Below, piece by piece: positions 27,298 through 35,379 of a stretch of DNA of 64,000 nt (position 1 is its first letter; every line of letters begins with the position of its first letter). Position numbers and translations under genes: made by a program. Source of the DNA: Arachidicoccus ginsenosidivorans (GTDB taxonomy: Bacteria; Bacteroidota; Bacteroidia; Chitinophagales; Chitinophagaceae); the NCBI RefSeq assembly GCF_007971385.1, contig NZ_CP042434.1, positions 1,240,001 through 1,304,000 on the forward strand. Reading direction: 5' to 3'. The notes beneath the pieces are model-generated. The model was not told the origin of the DNA, searched no databases, and saw nothing but the letters and a program-made list of their open reading frames with translations.

Positions 27298-28458
27298 TTG
27301 GAAGAAAATCAGCTCATCATTTTATTCTCCGCACTCGATTGGGGATTAGGCCATACGACCAGATCGATCCCAATTTTAACGCATTTTAACAAAAAGAACC
27401 ATCAATTAATGATCGCTGTCCAACCGGGCAGCGCGTCAGAAAAAGTCCTTCGCCAGCATTTTCCAAAAGCAATTTTCATTCCTTTGCAAGGATACGGCAT
27501 TACTTATGCCGAAAAAAGAAAATTATTCGCTTTTAAAATATTTTTGCAGATCCCTAAGATATTAAAAGCAATCCGAAGGGAACGTAGGTTTGTTCAAAAC
27601 ATAGTGGCCACCCATCCTATACAATTAATTATTTCGGATAACCGGTATGGTTTCTACCATCAAGATGTCCCTTCTATATTTATCACCCATCAATTGAGAA
27701 TCGCAGCGCCCTTGAGTCTGCTGGAAGCCATTATCCAAAAGATTAATTACCGTTATATTCAGCGTTTTAGTCAACTCTGGATACCCGATCTTGCTGGGGA
27801 TCCAAATTTAGGCGGGAAGCTTTCTCATCCCCTTCAAATGCCAAAAATCCCCACATATTACATTGGTCTGTTAAGCAGACTTAGCCATTTAAAAAATAGG
27901 GAAACGGACACCACCAAGCAGGCAAAGGAGCAATTAGCACCTTTCAAGTATTTATTATTATTATCCGGCCCGGAACCACAACGCACGATCCTTGAAAAGA
28001 GACTACTGGAAATAGCTCCAAAGCTGAACGGTAAATCCATTCTAGTCCGTGGGCTGCCAACGGCCCCCCAGATTACAGTGAACAATACTGATATTAATCC
28101 ACTCCCTGATGGTTTAATAGCTGAACAACAGTTCAAGGTTATAGATTACGCAGCTCCGGATACATTGCTTCCTTTATTAGATCAAGCTGAATTTATTGTC
28201 TGCCGGTCGGGGTATTCTACTGTGATGGATCTGCTGATGCTGGGAAAAAAAGGCATATATATTCCAACTCCTGGTCAGACGGAACAGCAGTATCTGGCCC
28301 GCCGGTTGATGGCTAATCACTGGGGTTATAGTCTTGCCCAGGAAGAAAAAGATTATCTCACAGCTTTCCGTAAAGCGGAAAACTTTGCATATACGCTTCC
28401 AAAGGATTTTTCAGATCAAACTATCCAGATTCCTACCATTCAAGGGTTAGATAGATAA
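27298..28458 (+). CDS. GT-B-fold glycosyltransferase (MurG/family 28-like)
   Basis: 386 residues. The N-terminus LIILFSALDWGLGHTTRSIP is the GHxxR-type acceptor-domain motif of this Bacteroidota family, and the C-terminal nucleotide-sugar half has FIVCRSGYSTVMDLLMLGKK with IYIPTPGQTEQQYLARRL. Such enzymes transfer a sugar from a nucleotide donor to a lipid or glycan acceptor; the substrate is unknown. The only in-frame start candidate is TTG at 27298 (an in-frame stop lies at 27235). Confidence 0.78.
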   Translation: MEENQLIILFSALDWGLGHTTRSIPILTHFNKKNHQLMIAVQPGSASEKVLRQHFPKAIFIPLQGYGITYAEKRKLFAFKIFLQIPKILKAIRRERRFVQNIVATHPIQLIISDNRYGFYHQDVPSIFITHQLRIAAPLSLLEAIIQKINYRYIQRFSQLWIPDLAGDPNLGGKLSHPLQMPKIPTYYIGLLSRLSHLKNRETDTTKQAKEQLAPFKYLLLLSGPEPQRTILEKRLLEIAPKLNGKSILVRGLPTAPQITVNNTDINPLPDGLIAEQQFKVIDYAAPDTLLPLLDQAEFIVCRSGYSTVMDLLMLGKKGIYIPTPGQTEQQYLARRLMANHWGYSLAQEEKDYLTAFRKAENFAYTLPKDFSDQTIQIPTIQGLDR

Positions 28459-28528
28459 ATTGGTAATCCAATGTAAAATAAAAAGCAATGCAATCTATCT
28501 GGCAATAATTCTAATGGCAAAATAACCT

Positions 28529-28786
28529 CTAACCAATCGCTTGTTCGCGCTTCAATTCCCGTTTTACTTTGCGAACATAATACTCACTAACACCCGCTAC
28601 TCTCGCAATATCGTAGGCAGGCATGTTAGTCTGGGTCAATAAGTTTTTGGTGATTTTATATTGTAAATCTACTAGGTCTTTCGCAGATTTCTCTGCTTTC
28701 AAAGCACTTTCCCTTGCACGTTCCTTTTCTTTCTTAGCTCGCTCCTCTTGGCGAGCCTGCTCCTTTATCATCTCAATTACACCCAT
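28529..28786 (-). CDS. Stand-alone Rpn C-terminal domain ORF
   Basis: 85 residues: MGVIEMIKEQARQEE, a Lys/Glu/Arg/Ala-rich coiled-coil-like stretch, then an HTH-like end (LLTQTNMPAYDIARVAGVSE, YYVRKVKRELKREQ). It is homologous to the last part of the adjacent rpn gene and begins at the same MGVIE. In the upstream sequence the codon that is Asp in rpn is TAG here, so the N-terminal nuclease domain cannot be attached. In E. coli, Rpn genes are known to produce short C-terminal proteins from internal starts that neutralise the full protein; a free-standing version here is an inference. It could also be a relic. Confidence 0.6.
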   Translation of the reverse strand: MGVIEMIKEQARQEERAKKEKERARESALKAEKSAKDLVDLQYKITKNLLTQTNMPAYDIARVAGVSEYYVRKVKRELKREQAIG

Positions 28787-28940
28787 ATTCTATTTTTTAT
28801 TTGTGCTTAAACAAAACCTGGTAAATAACGATTGGCATAGCACGCAGCAAACTTTACTCCGCACCTGATTAATGAGGCCCATTGTAAAATAAAAAGCAAT
28901 GCAATCTAACTGGCAACAAAATCTAATGGCAAAATAACAC

Positions 28941-29183
28941 TTAACCTACTGCTGGTTCGCGCTTCAATTCCCGTTTTACTTTGCGGACAAAATATTCACT
29001 GACACCCACAATACGCGCAATGCTTGGGATGGGCATGCTAGCCTGGGTTAATAAGTTTTGGGTAAATTTATATTTTTCATCCATAAGTTCTTTTGCACGT
29101 TCCTCCGCCATCATAGCACGTTCTTTTGCAAGTTTCTTTTCCATCATGGCGCCCCCCTCCTGTCGAGCCTGATCCATTATCAT
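28941..29183 (-). pseudogene. 3' part of the interrupted rpn gene
   Basis: Encodes MIMDQARQEGGAMMEKKLAK through the HTH-like end VGVSEYFVRKVKRELKRE. The upstream reading runs into the insertion sequence at 29184. Joined to 30424-31167 it restores a gene of 987 bases (328 codons plus stop) through ...MGVIE|MIMDQARQEGG. The Met codons at the new 5' end could still be used to make the C-terminal piece alone. Confidence 0.75.
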
Positions 29184-29232
29184 TGTCTCTTTTCTTGGGT
29201 TGAAAAATAATTGTAGTTCTTTCTACTAAATA

Positions 29233-29264
29233 TTTGCGTATACTAAATTAATTATCTATCTTTG
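29233..29264 (+). promoter_or_regulatory. Promoter of tnpB
   Basis: TTTG (29233-29236), a 20-base spacer and TATCTTTG (29257-29264): an exact Bacteroidota -33/-7 pair. The ATG at 29273 lies eight bases beyond, so the transcript would start at or very near it. Confidence 0.75.
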
Positions 29265-29272
29265 TCAAAGAT

Positions 29273-30386
29273 ATGGTAGTTGTAGCACAAATAAAGTTAG
29301 TTCCTGATCGGGAGCAATTTGGTCTGTTAATGGAAACATTAACGGCAATGAACCTTGCCTGCAACCAAATATCAGCGGTGGCTTTTGATAACCAGTGTTT
29401 TAACAGAATAAGGTTGCATAAGCTAACTTACTACGCTATACGGGAGGATTTTGGACTTAAATCACAAATGACCATCCGGGCTATTGGTAAGGTTGCAGAT
29501 GCATACAAGGTTAAAGCCAAAAAGGCTACAGGTCCAATCGATACCCAAAGAACCTTCAGATTAAAAGGGGCGGTAGCATTTGACTGTCGTATGATCAGCT
29601 TTGATCTCAGCAGTGATAGCCTAAGCATACTTACGCTCGAAGGAAGGCAAGTAATGAAATTCGAGGTTGGAGATAATGCCCGTAATTTGTTGGCATTTCA
29701 AAAGGGAGAATCAGATTTGTTTTTTCGCAACGGTCACTTTTTTTTTAAATGTCAGTTGTGATATCCCAGAACCGGAATTAATAGATCATGAAAATGTGAT
29801 CGGTGTTGATTTAGGGATCAATCAGCTCGCGACCTTATCTACTGGGGAGTCTTTTGATGGCCAGCAGACTGAAAAGGTACATAAAAAAAACCAAGCCAAA
29901 AGAACTGGTCTTCAAAAGAAGAAGACCCGTTCAGCAAAAAGAAAATTGAAAAAAAACTCTGGAAAAGAGAAAAGGTTTAAAAGAAATGAAAACCACATTA
30001 TAAGTAAAAGAATAGTGGACGAGGCCAAACGCACCGGATCTGCAATAGCGTTAGAAGATCTAACAGGTATTCGCAGACGGCAAAGGGTTCGCAAGAGCCA
30101 ACGTTCCAGGTTTTCTGGTTGGGCATTTCATCAATTACGCCAATTTATCATCTATAAGGCTAAGCTGGCCGGAGTACCTGTATTTTTGGTACCACCAGCC
30201 TATACTTCCCAAAGATGTCATAAATGTGGACATATTGAAAAAGCAAACAGGAAAACTCAAAGCGAATTTGTGTGCTGCAGCTGTGGTCACGGTGACCATG
30301 CGGACAAGAATGCAGCATTAAACATCGCCGAATTAGGCTGCAGTCAATCAGCCCATGGTCGCATTGTCGGATTTATCCGACAGTAG
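29273..30386 (+). CDS. tnpB: RNA-guided nuclease TnpB, apparent frameshift
   Basis: After repair about 370 residues, the normal TnpB size. The N-terminal half (helix-rich, LVPDREQFGLLMETLTAMNL) is in frame one. The RuvC half follows in another frame: first Asp in VIGVDLGINQLATLSTGE, Glu in SAIALEDLTGIR, last Asp in DHADKNAALNIAEL, with the zinc ribbon SQRCHKCG and FVCCSCG. All catalytic and zinc residues are present. The break is at the T9 run 29738-29746: eight (or eleven) T would join HFFLNVSCDIPEPELIDH. TnpB cuts DNA at sites chosen by an omega-RNA from the right end. Confidence 0.85.
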
Positions 30387-30423
30387 TGACAAGCCCTCGC
30401 CTTCTAGCCGAGGGTATGTTGAC
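30365..30423 (+). ncRNA. Putative 3' part of the TnpB omega-RNA scaffold
   Basis: Two successive hairpins overlap the tnpB stop and right end: TGTCGGAT-TT-ATCCGACA (30365-30382) and CCCTCG...CGAGGG (30394-30414). In this family the guide-RNA scaffold is formed by the tnpB 3' end and right end, and the guide is whatever host DNA follows. The guide here would begin at 30424 (TTCAATAACGCCCATATTGT). The 5' limit of the RNA is not visible. Confidence 0.45.
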
Positions 30424-31167
30424 TTCAATAACGCCCATATTGTCTTTTTTATTTATTATACCTTCTAATTTCTTATCAAATATAGCATTATTTTCGGAAT
30501 CTGAAAAATGGACAAATTTCTTTATAAATGCAAAAACGGATAATTTCTTCCTGACACTCAAAGACTTATCCAAAGCACTAAAAATCCATTCGTGCCTTGT
30601 CATTAACTCCTCATCACTCAATTTCCCAGAGAGCAAACCGGTTTTAGCAGCTAATATGATTTGTGCAAAGGGATTTTCTAAATTGGCTTTCAAATCGTCA
30701 TCCGATTGATCAACAATTCTGTAGGTATTGTACTTATATTCAAGTCGTGTTCCTAATACCTCCTGAACAAACCGGTCTGGCGTATTCCTTTTACGTTGTT
30801 TTCCTGTAAAAATAGCCAATGCAGTGATATGTTGACCATAACGATCAAAAATCCGATAGTAATACGTAAACATTCTTGCGCCAAATTTAATACCACCGCG
30901 ACCATCCACTTCAATATGCAGCAATAACCACTGCTCCCCACCACATTTCAACTTAAGTTTTACCAGTTTATCTACATGGCGACGATTTTCGCCAGGCTCT
31001 TCGGGATAAATCTCATCTAGCTCCTTATCCAGAAATTCATAACTCGTCAGATCAAAAATATCATCTGCATTTGGAAAGAAAAAATGCATAAATTCAACAA
31101 ACAAATCTTCAATAAGCCCCTTCCATATTGCATCAAAGGTGTTATTCTTCTTTTTTTCATATGTCAT
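30373..31167 (-). pseudogene. Rpn-type PD-(D/E)XK nuclease, 5' part, interrupted by the IS
   Basis: 248 genuine codons (31167-30424), then 17 codons read into the IS right end (VNIPSARRRGLVTTVG). Family features: FDAIWKGLIEDLFVEFMHFF at the start, the YhgA/Rpn core WLLLHIEVDGRGG with catalytic Glu, and MFTYYYRIFDRYGQHITALA with IFTGKQRKRN. Rpn proteins are DNA endonucleases first described as recombination-promoting, with anti-phage activity reported for E. coli members. The truncated protein keeps the whole nuclease domain but lacks the C-terminal segment, so it may still be made. Confidence 0.8.
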
Positions 31168-31841
31168 TATTTAAAATTCAAAATATTTAATATTTGCAAG
31201 TCAAAACCAGCTGGTAGCAGCAATAATGAAAGCCACAAATAATTTAATTGTCAACATTTTTTTATTTTAAGTCCAGCTTAAAATAAAAACCTTCTAAAGG
31301 AAGATGACAATCAGGTTTGCAGTCAACTACTAACCTTCTTTGCTGCACGTCATTACTAAAAATGAGCAAAACCGCAACAAAGTCATTATCTTAAAACCAA
31401 CCGAATTAATATATGTTTATATGGCAAATCTTCTTTGGCGAAGCATTTAAAATTTAATTTTTGATAACGTGGCAAAAGTAGAGCGTAAAAAATAAAAAAG
31501 CGGACTATTTTGGACGCAATTATAAAGGTTTTGCGCAATTGAAGTTTTGAACAAAGCAACAATGTAAAACTGCTAAAAAGCTTTCCCGTATCCACATTAT
31601 GAAGCAGAAAAACAGTTTTAAAATGTTGACGGATTCAGGTTGCGGGTTGCTGGTTTTTTCATTAACGACTCAGTCAAATGAAAGTACCCAATAGTTTTGG
31701 GATTTATAAAAGATTAGAAACATTTGTTGGCTGGATTCTGCAATTACTTTCTCACTTCCAGTACCTATACCACTATAGAAACCCCAATGGTAGCAAGAAT
31801 TTGGCTTCATCATAGCTACCGCTAACCACTTAATGCTAAAA
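31168..31841. other. Intergenic region between rpn and the susCD locus
   Basis: No supported gene; frames of 60-70 codons occur but have no recognisable content. It contains a 13-bp perfect AT-rich stem at 31259-31289 (TTTTTATTTTAAG, 5-base loop, complement). Confidence 0.5.
31259..31289. terminator. AT-rich 13-bp hairpin
   Basis: TTTTTATTTTAAG-TCCAG-CTTAAAATAAAAA, perfectly complementary. It lacks a GC clamp, so terminator activity is uncertain. Confidence 0.4.
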
Positions 31842-31876
31842 GCCCCGATCACTATATTTTCTTAAGTGTCCGGGGC
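31842..31876 (-). terminator. Terminator of the susCD operon
   Basis: Minus strand: GCCCCG, two mismatches, CACT, loop, AGTG, CGGGGC then TTTT. It lies 38 bases after the DUF5007 stop, the last gene of the operon. Confidence 0.75.
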
Positions 31877-31913
31877 CATTATGACCATCTATATGGTTGT
31901 AATTACTAGCTGA

Positions 31914-33005
31914 TTATCGGTGTGTAGCGTTTAAAATTTTCACAGAAAAAATATAAGCACCTGGCACCTGTACCCGCATTGGAATACGGACAGAATAATC
32001 ATATACGCCGTTTTTATAAACACCTAAATAATGACTGTCAGAAGCTCCTTGATACTTAAGATTTTCCGGATTACTGGTCCAGTTAGCCGTACTATCAGTG
32101 GTTACATAATCTGTTTTAATATTATAATACATCAAAAAACTATTCCCTAAAGAAACAATGGGAAAAGGCGTTAACGGATACCTAATAAACATAGCAGTAT
32201 CTAAGGCCTTATAAGTATCGGGGGCATAATCCTGCAAATTCTGTAAAAAGGGAGGATCTGGGTTAATGCCCGTTTGGGGGCGTTTTATAATTTCTCCTTT
32301 TTGAGGATTAAAGGCTACCCCGTTTTTATCCATAATTTTCATGTAAACGACATTCGGCGTATCAGCATACCGCAAAATACTGTATTCAATATAAGGATTG
32401 TTGGCTCCATTAAAAGAATACGTAACCGGGGCAGTTCCAGCGACCGCCTTGCCCGTTGCAAAATTACCAGTAGAAGCATCGTCCGTTTCAAAAGGTGCAA
32501 CTTCCTGAAAATCCAACGTGATCGCATTTTTCAAAATTTCATCACCGGCAATATTGGATACTTGCAGATCCACTGTATACTTGCCCGATGGGATATTTAA
32601 AGTACCAGGATTAGACTCAATCACTCCGCTGGTTGGGTTGACAACAATCGGCGGCAATTCCTGGGAGCTCCGTTTTGCCATTACCAAAGCAAAAGTGGTA
32701 TCCACTTTGGGGTCATAGGCCTTCGTCCACACATCTACTGTATTGGTTTTGCTAAAAAGTGCATCTACTTCAGTGCCTGTAGAATCATAAATATGATATA
32801 GTTTTACATTTAAAGGAATAGAAGAGCCATCCGACACCAGGGAATTAGATTTAGCAACTTGTCCCTTGGGTACGACCATTAATTTTGTAGAATACATCAT
32901 GGTTGGGCTGATAAAGCCCTTCCCATATTTTGTGCAGGCTTGCAGTACGAAAATGGTTAGTGTGATCAATACCACCTGCGCCCCGACAAATCTATTATTT
33001 TTCAT
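31914..33005 (-). CDS. DUF5007 family lipoprotein
   Basis: 363 residues. Lipoprotein signal (IFVLQACTKYG, Cys as acylation site). The beginning KGFISPTMMYSTKLMVVPKG and the later LVSDGSSIPLNVKLYHIYDS match DUF5007 as I remember it. The rest is beta-rich. Last gene of susC-susD-fasciclin-DUF5007; it probably sits on the outer face of the outer membrane as an accessory glycan- or protein-binding subunit. Function unproven. Confidence 0.75.
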   Translation of the reverse strand: MKNNRFVGAQVVLITLTIFVLQACTKYGKGFISPTMMYSTKLMVVPKGQVAKSNSLVSDGSSIPLNVKLYHIYDSTGTEVDALFSKTNTVDVWTKAYDPKVDTTFALVMAKRSSQELPPIVVNPTSGVIESNPGTLNIPSGKYTVDLQVSNIAGDEILKNAITLDFQEVAPFETDDASTGNFATGKAVAGTAPVTYSFNGANNPYIEYSILRYADTPNVVYMKIMDKNGVAFNPQKGEIIKRPQTGINPDPPFLQNLQDYAPDTYKALDTAMFIRYPLTPFPIVSLGNSFLMYYNIKTDYVTTDSTANWTSNPENLKYQGASDSHYLGVYKNGVYDYSVRIPMRVQVPGAYIFSVKILNATHR

Positions 33006-33038
33006 AAAATCATTTTTTTACTAATTAAAGAATACATA

Positions 33039-33737
33039 TTACCTTCCATAAAAAAACAATATATGTCCTGGATCTAAGGCATTAATTGAACCAGTCTTTG
33101 TTTTAATAAAGGCGGTTTTAACCAGAATTTTATTTTCTTCAGGATCCCCTTGCCCATCCCAAAGCTGAGCATAATAAAGAATTCGGGGAACGCTGGAGAT
33201 CAAATCTGTATAGCCCATATTACCATCTTTTGTTTCTTCGAAGGACACCAGTACCTTATCATTATTAAGACCGGTGGGATAAATGGTACCATCCAAGGTA
33301 ACATCCTGCGGTGTCAGATGATCCGCAATCAGATACATCAACAATGAATCTTTTGTCCCCTGGATATTGTTTTTAAGATAATAGTTCAAAGAATCCAATA
33401 AAAAGAATTTGGATTGATCTACATTATTCTGCAAAAATAAGGTACGCATTTCCAGGTAATCTCTTATAGATCGATTGCTGGGTGCAAATACCGTCCCGGC
33501 TTTATTAACGGCATCCTGAATCCCTGCCGCATCAATGAGTTGTACCAGCGTATCAAATTGAGGCATTTGTTGAAGTGCCTCATAAGTTGTAGCTCCGGCA
33601 AAACGGTCTGCATTGGAAGTAGAGCCTCCTTTGATATAGTCCTTTTTACAGGAAACGATAGCAAGTAATAGTGAGAAAAATAAAAGTGCCTGCCAGCCTC
33701 TACGGCTTATATATCGGCTTATTTGACGATTTTTCAT
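33039..33737 (-). CDS. Fasciclin-domain lipoprotein
   Basis: 232 residues. Lipobox LLAIVSCKKD. One FAS1 domain: TYEALQQMPQFDTLVQLIDA, GTVFAPSNRSIRDYLE, and the conserved second half with LMYLIADHLTPQDVTLDG and DPGHILFFYGR. FAS1 domains mediate adhesion or ligand binding. Starts 27 bases after susD; part of the four-gene operon. Confidence 0.82.
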   Translation of the reverse strand: MKNRQISRYISRRGWQALLFFSLLLAIVSCKKDYIKGGSTSNADRFAGATTYEALQQMPQFDTLVQLIDAAGIQDAVNKAGTVFAPSNRSIRDYLEMRTLFLQNNVDQSKFFLLDSLNYYLKNNIQGTKDSLLMYLIADHLTPQDVTLDGTIYPTGLNNDKVLVSFEETKDGNMGYTDLISSVPRILYYAQLWDGQGDPEENKILVKTAFIKTKTGSINALDPGHILFFYGR

Positions 33738-33764
33738 ATTATTTAATTTAATATATTCAATAGG

Positions 33765-35320
33765 TTATCTGTCTGCATTTGCACTCCACCATGGGTTCTG
33801 GGTGAGCAGATTGTCATAAGGGAACAAAGTATTCATATTCAGCGGCCAGTAATAGCCCTTGTTTTGTGGGAGTACCCTGTCCGCAGGATAACCTACTCTT
33901 TCCAGCCAGTGCAACTCAGGCTCTGTTCTAATCAAATCATAGTACCAAATACCCTCTCCGATGAGTTCCCTGCCACGCTCTTTAAGAATTTCAGTTAAGA
34001 CATCGTTTTTAGTCTGTACATCCTTATAGGAATCAATGCCTGCTCTGGATTCTGTTTTTTCCAGGTTATCCTTGGCACCTGCTAAGTCATTTTGATGAGC
34101 CAGCGCCTCAGCGTCCAGTAAGTATATATCTGCTAATCTTATTAAAACAAGGTCATTATCAATATAGGCATTGGTCTTTGCATCGGGATTCTGATAATTA
34201 AAATCAGTGTATTTTGTCAAAAGATAGCCTGCCTGATCACCTCCAGATGCCGCTACTTTACGGAAAAACCTACGAAACCTTAGGTCTTTTGTGGTATCAA
34301 ACAGGGTATTGTCCACAATTCCTCCCGAAGGTGCTACCCAACAACTGGTATTTTTATTATCGACCAAATCACCTTTAAGGAAAGTGCCAAAGAAATCAAA
34401 TTTGGCTTCGGCCCAATCATTTTGCGATTTAAAATTCGGATCATCCGCATTGTATTTCATGGGCAGCTCAAAAATGCTTTCTGATGAGACCTTGCCTTTC
34501 CAAATATTGGCATAATTATCCATGGATTCCAAAGAGTACCCACCTTGCTGTATCACCTTTTGACAATAAATATGTGTGCTATCATATTGATGTTGCCAGG
34601 CAAAAATCTGCGCCATAATTGCATATACCGTTGCTTTATTGGCTCTTGTAGTTAGTGAGGGATTCCCATCCGTATAATCTAGATACCCAGCTGCTGATCT
34701 AAGATCAATCAGGCAGGTATCCAGGACTTTGTCCTCATCAGATCTGGCAATGGGTGGGATATGTCCATAGTCAACATCATTAAAGGTGCGGGAAACATAC
34801 ACGGGATCTCCCCAGACGCGGGTAATATAAAATAAGTATAGGCCCTCATAAATAAGGCTTCACCTAAGTAACGATTCCTGCTGCTTTCTGAAGGAAAACT
34901 ACTGGCACTCATTTTAGGCACATTTTCTAAAATAAGATTCGCCTGGGCGATCACTTTATAGAACCTGGACCAGTCCTGTAAATCTCCTTCTTTATAAGGT
35001 ACATAAGAGAAATTATAAGGAGGATTTGTACTGGCCTTCACCTGAAAATTGGAATTATTGCTGGCCGGCAGAAAAGTCCCAGAAGTCAAATCTCCAAATA
35101 TAAAATAACTCTGGCCCTGTCGGATATCCGCGCGAAATTGACCATATAAGGCAGCCGTCGCTTTTTCAACATTGGATTGGGATACCCAAAAGGCATCCCC
35201 ATAGGTTGAATCAATAGGGCCGTCATGTAGTGCTTTATTGCAGGAGGCGAATAAAAGAAGTAAGGCGGTGGCAGAAAGACACCACTTCATTTGCTTTTTT
35301 TTGAATAAATTGATTTTCAT
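33765..35320 (-). CDS. SusD/RagB-type outer-membrane lipoprotein, apparent frameshift
   Basis: 518 residues after repair. Lipobox LLLFASCNKAL at the N-terminus. SusD features: RFYKVIAQANLILENVPKM, NRYLGEALFMRAYTYF, and the TPR-rich C-terminal half ending WPLNMNTLFPYDNLLTQNPW. Binds substrate over the SusC pore. The frame breaks at the A4 run 34829-34832 (plus): one more base gives TYFYITRVWGDPVYVSRTF. The ligand is unknown. It follows susC by 59 bases. Confidence 0.92.
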
Positions 35321-35379
35321 AGAAAATTATTTTTTAATACCATGTATTAGATGATCAATAGAGTTTCAGTGCATATTAT

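Larger units (their letters stand above)
28472..29183. repeat. Tandem duplication of the rpn 3' end
   Basis: Two copies about 411 bases apart: roughly 28472-28803 and 28883-29183. The first 25 bases of each (28472-28496 and 28883-28907) are identical, and the coding parts end in the same KRELKRE sequence. The right copy is the genuine 3' end of the interrupted rpn gene; the left copy also keeps about 16 bases of the sequence that precedes the MGVIE codons in the gene. Bases 28804-28880 are unrelated spacer. Confidence 0.8.
29184..30423 (+). mobile_element. IS200/IS605-family element, tnpB only (IS1341-like)
   Basis: About 1,240 bases inserted in rpn. Boundaries follow from comparing the two flanks with the homologous uninterrupted copy at 28771-28803; one T is ambiguous, so the element could also be 29185-30424. 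There is no target duplication and no terminal inverted repeat, as expected for this family. The right end has the hairpin CCCTCG-loop-CGAGGG (30394-30414) and ends GGGTATGTTGAC. A small dyad (GTAG-CTAC, 29213-29226) lies near the left end. No Y1 transposase tnpA is present. Confidence 0.85.

Noticed and set aside
28472..29183. CRISPR-like direct repeats
   Set aside because: Only two long, imperfect coding copies exist about 411 bases apart; this is a gene duplication, not an array. No CRISPR array was seen in the window.
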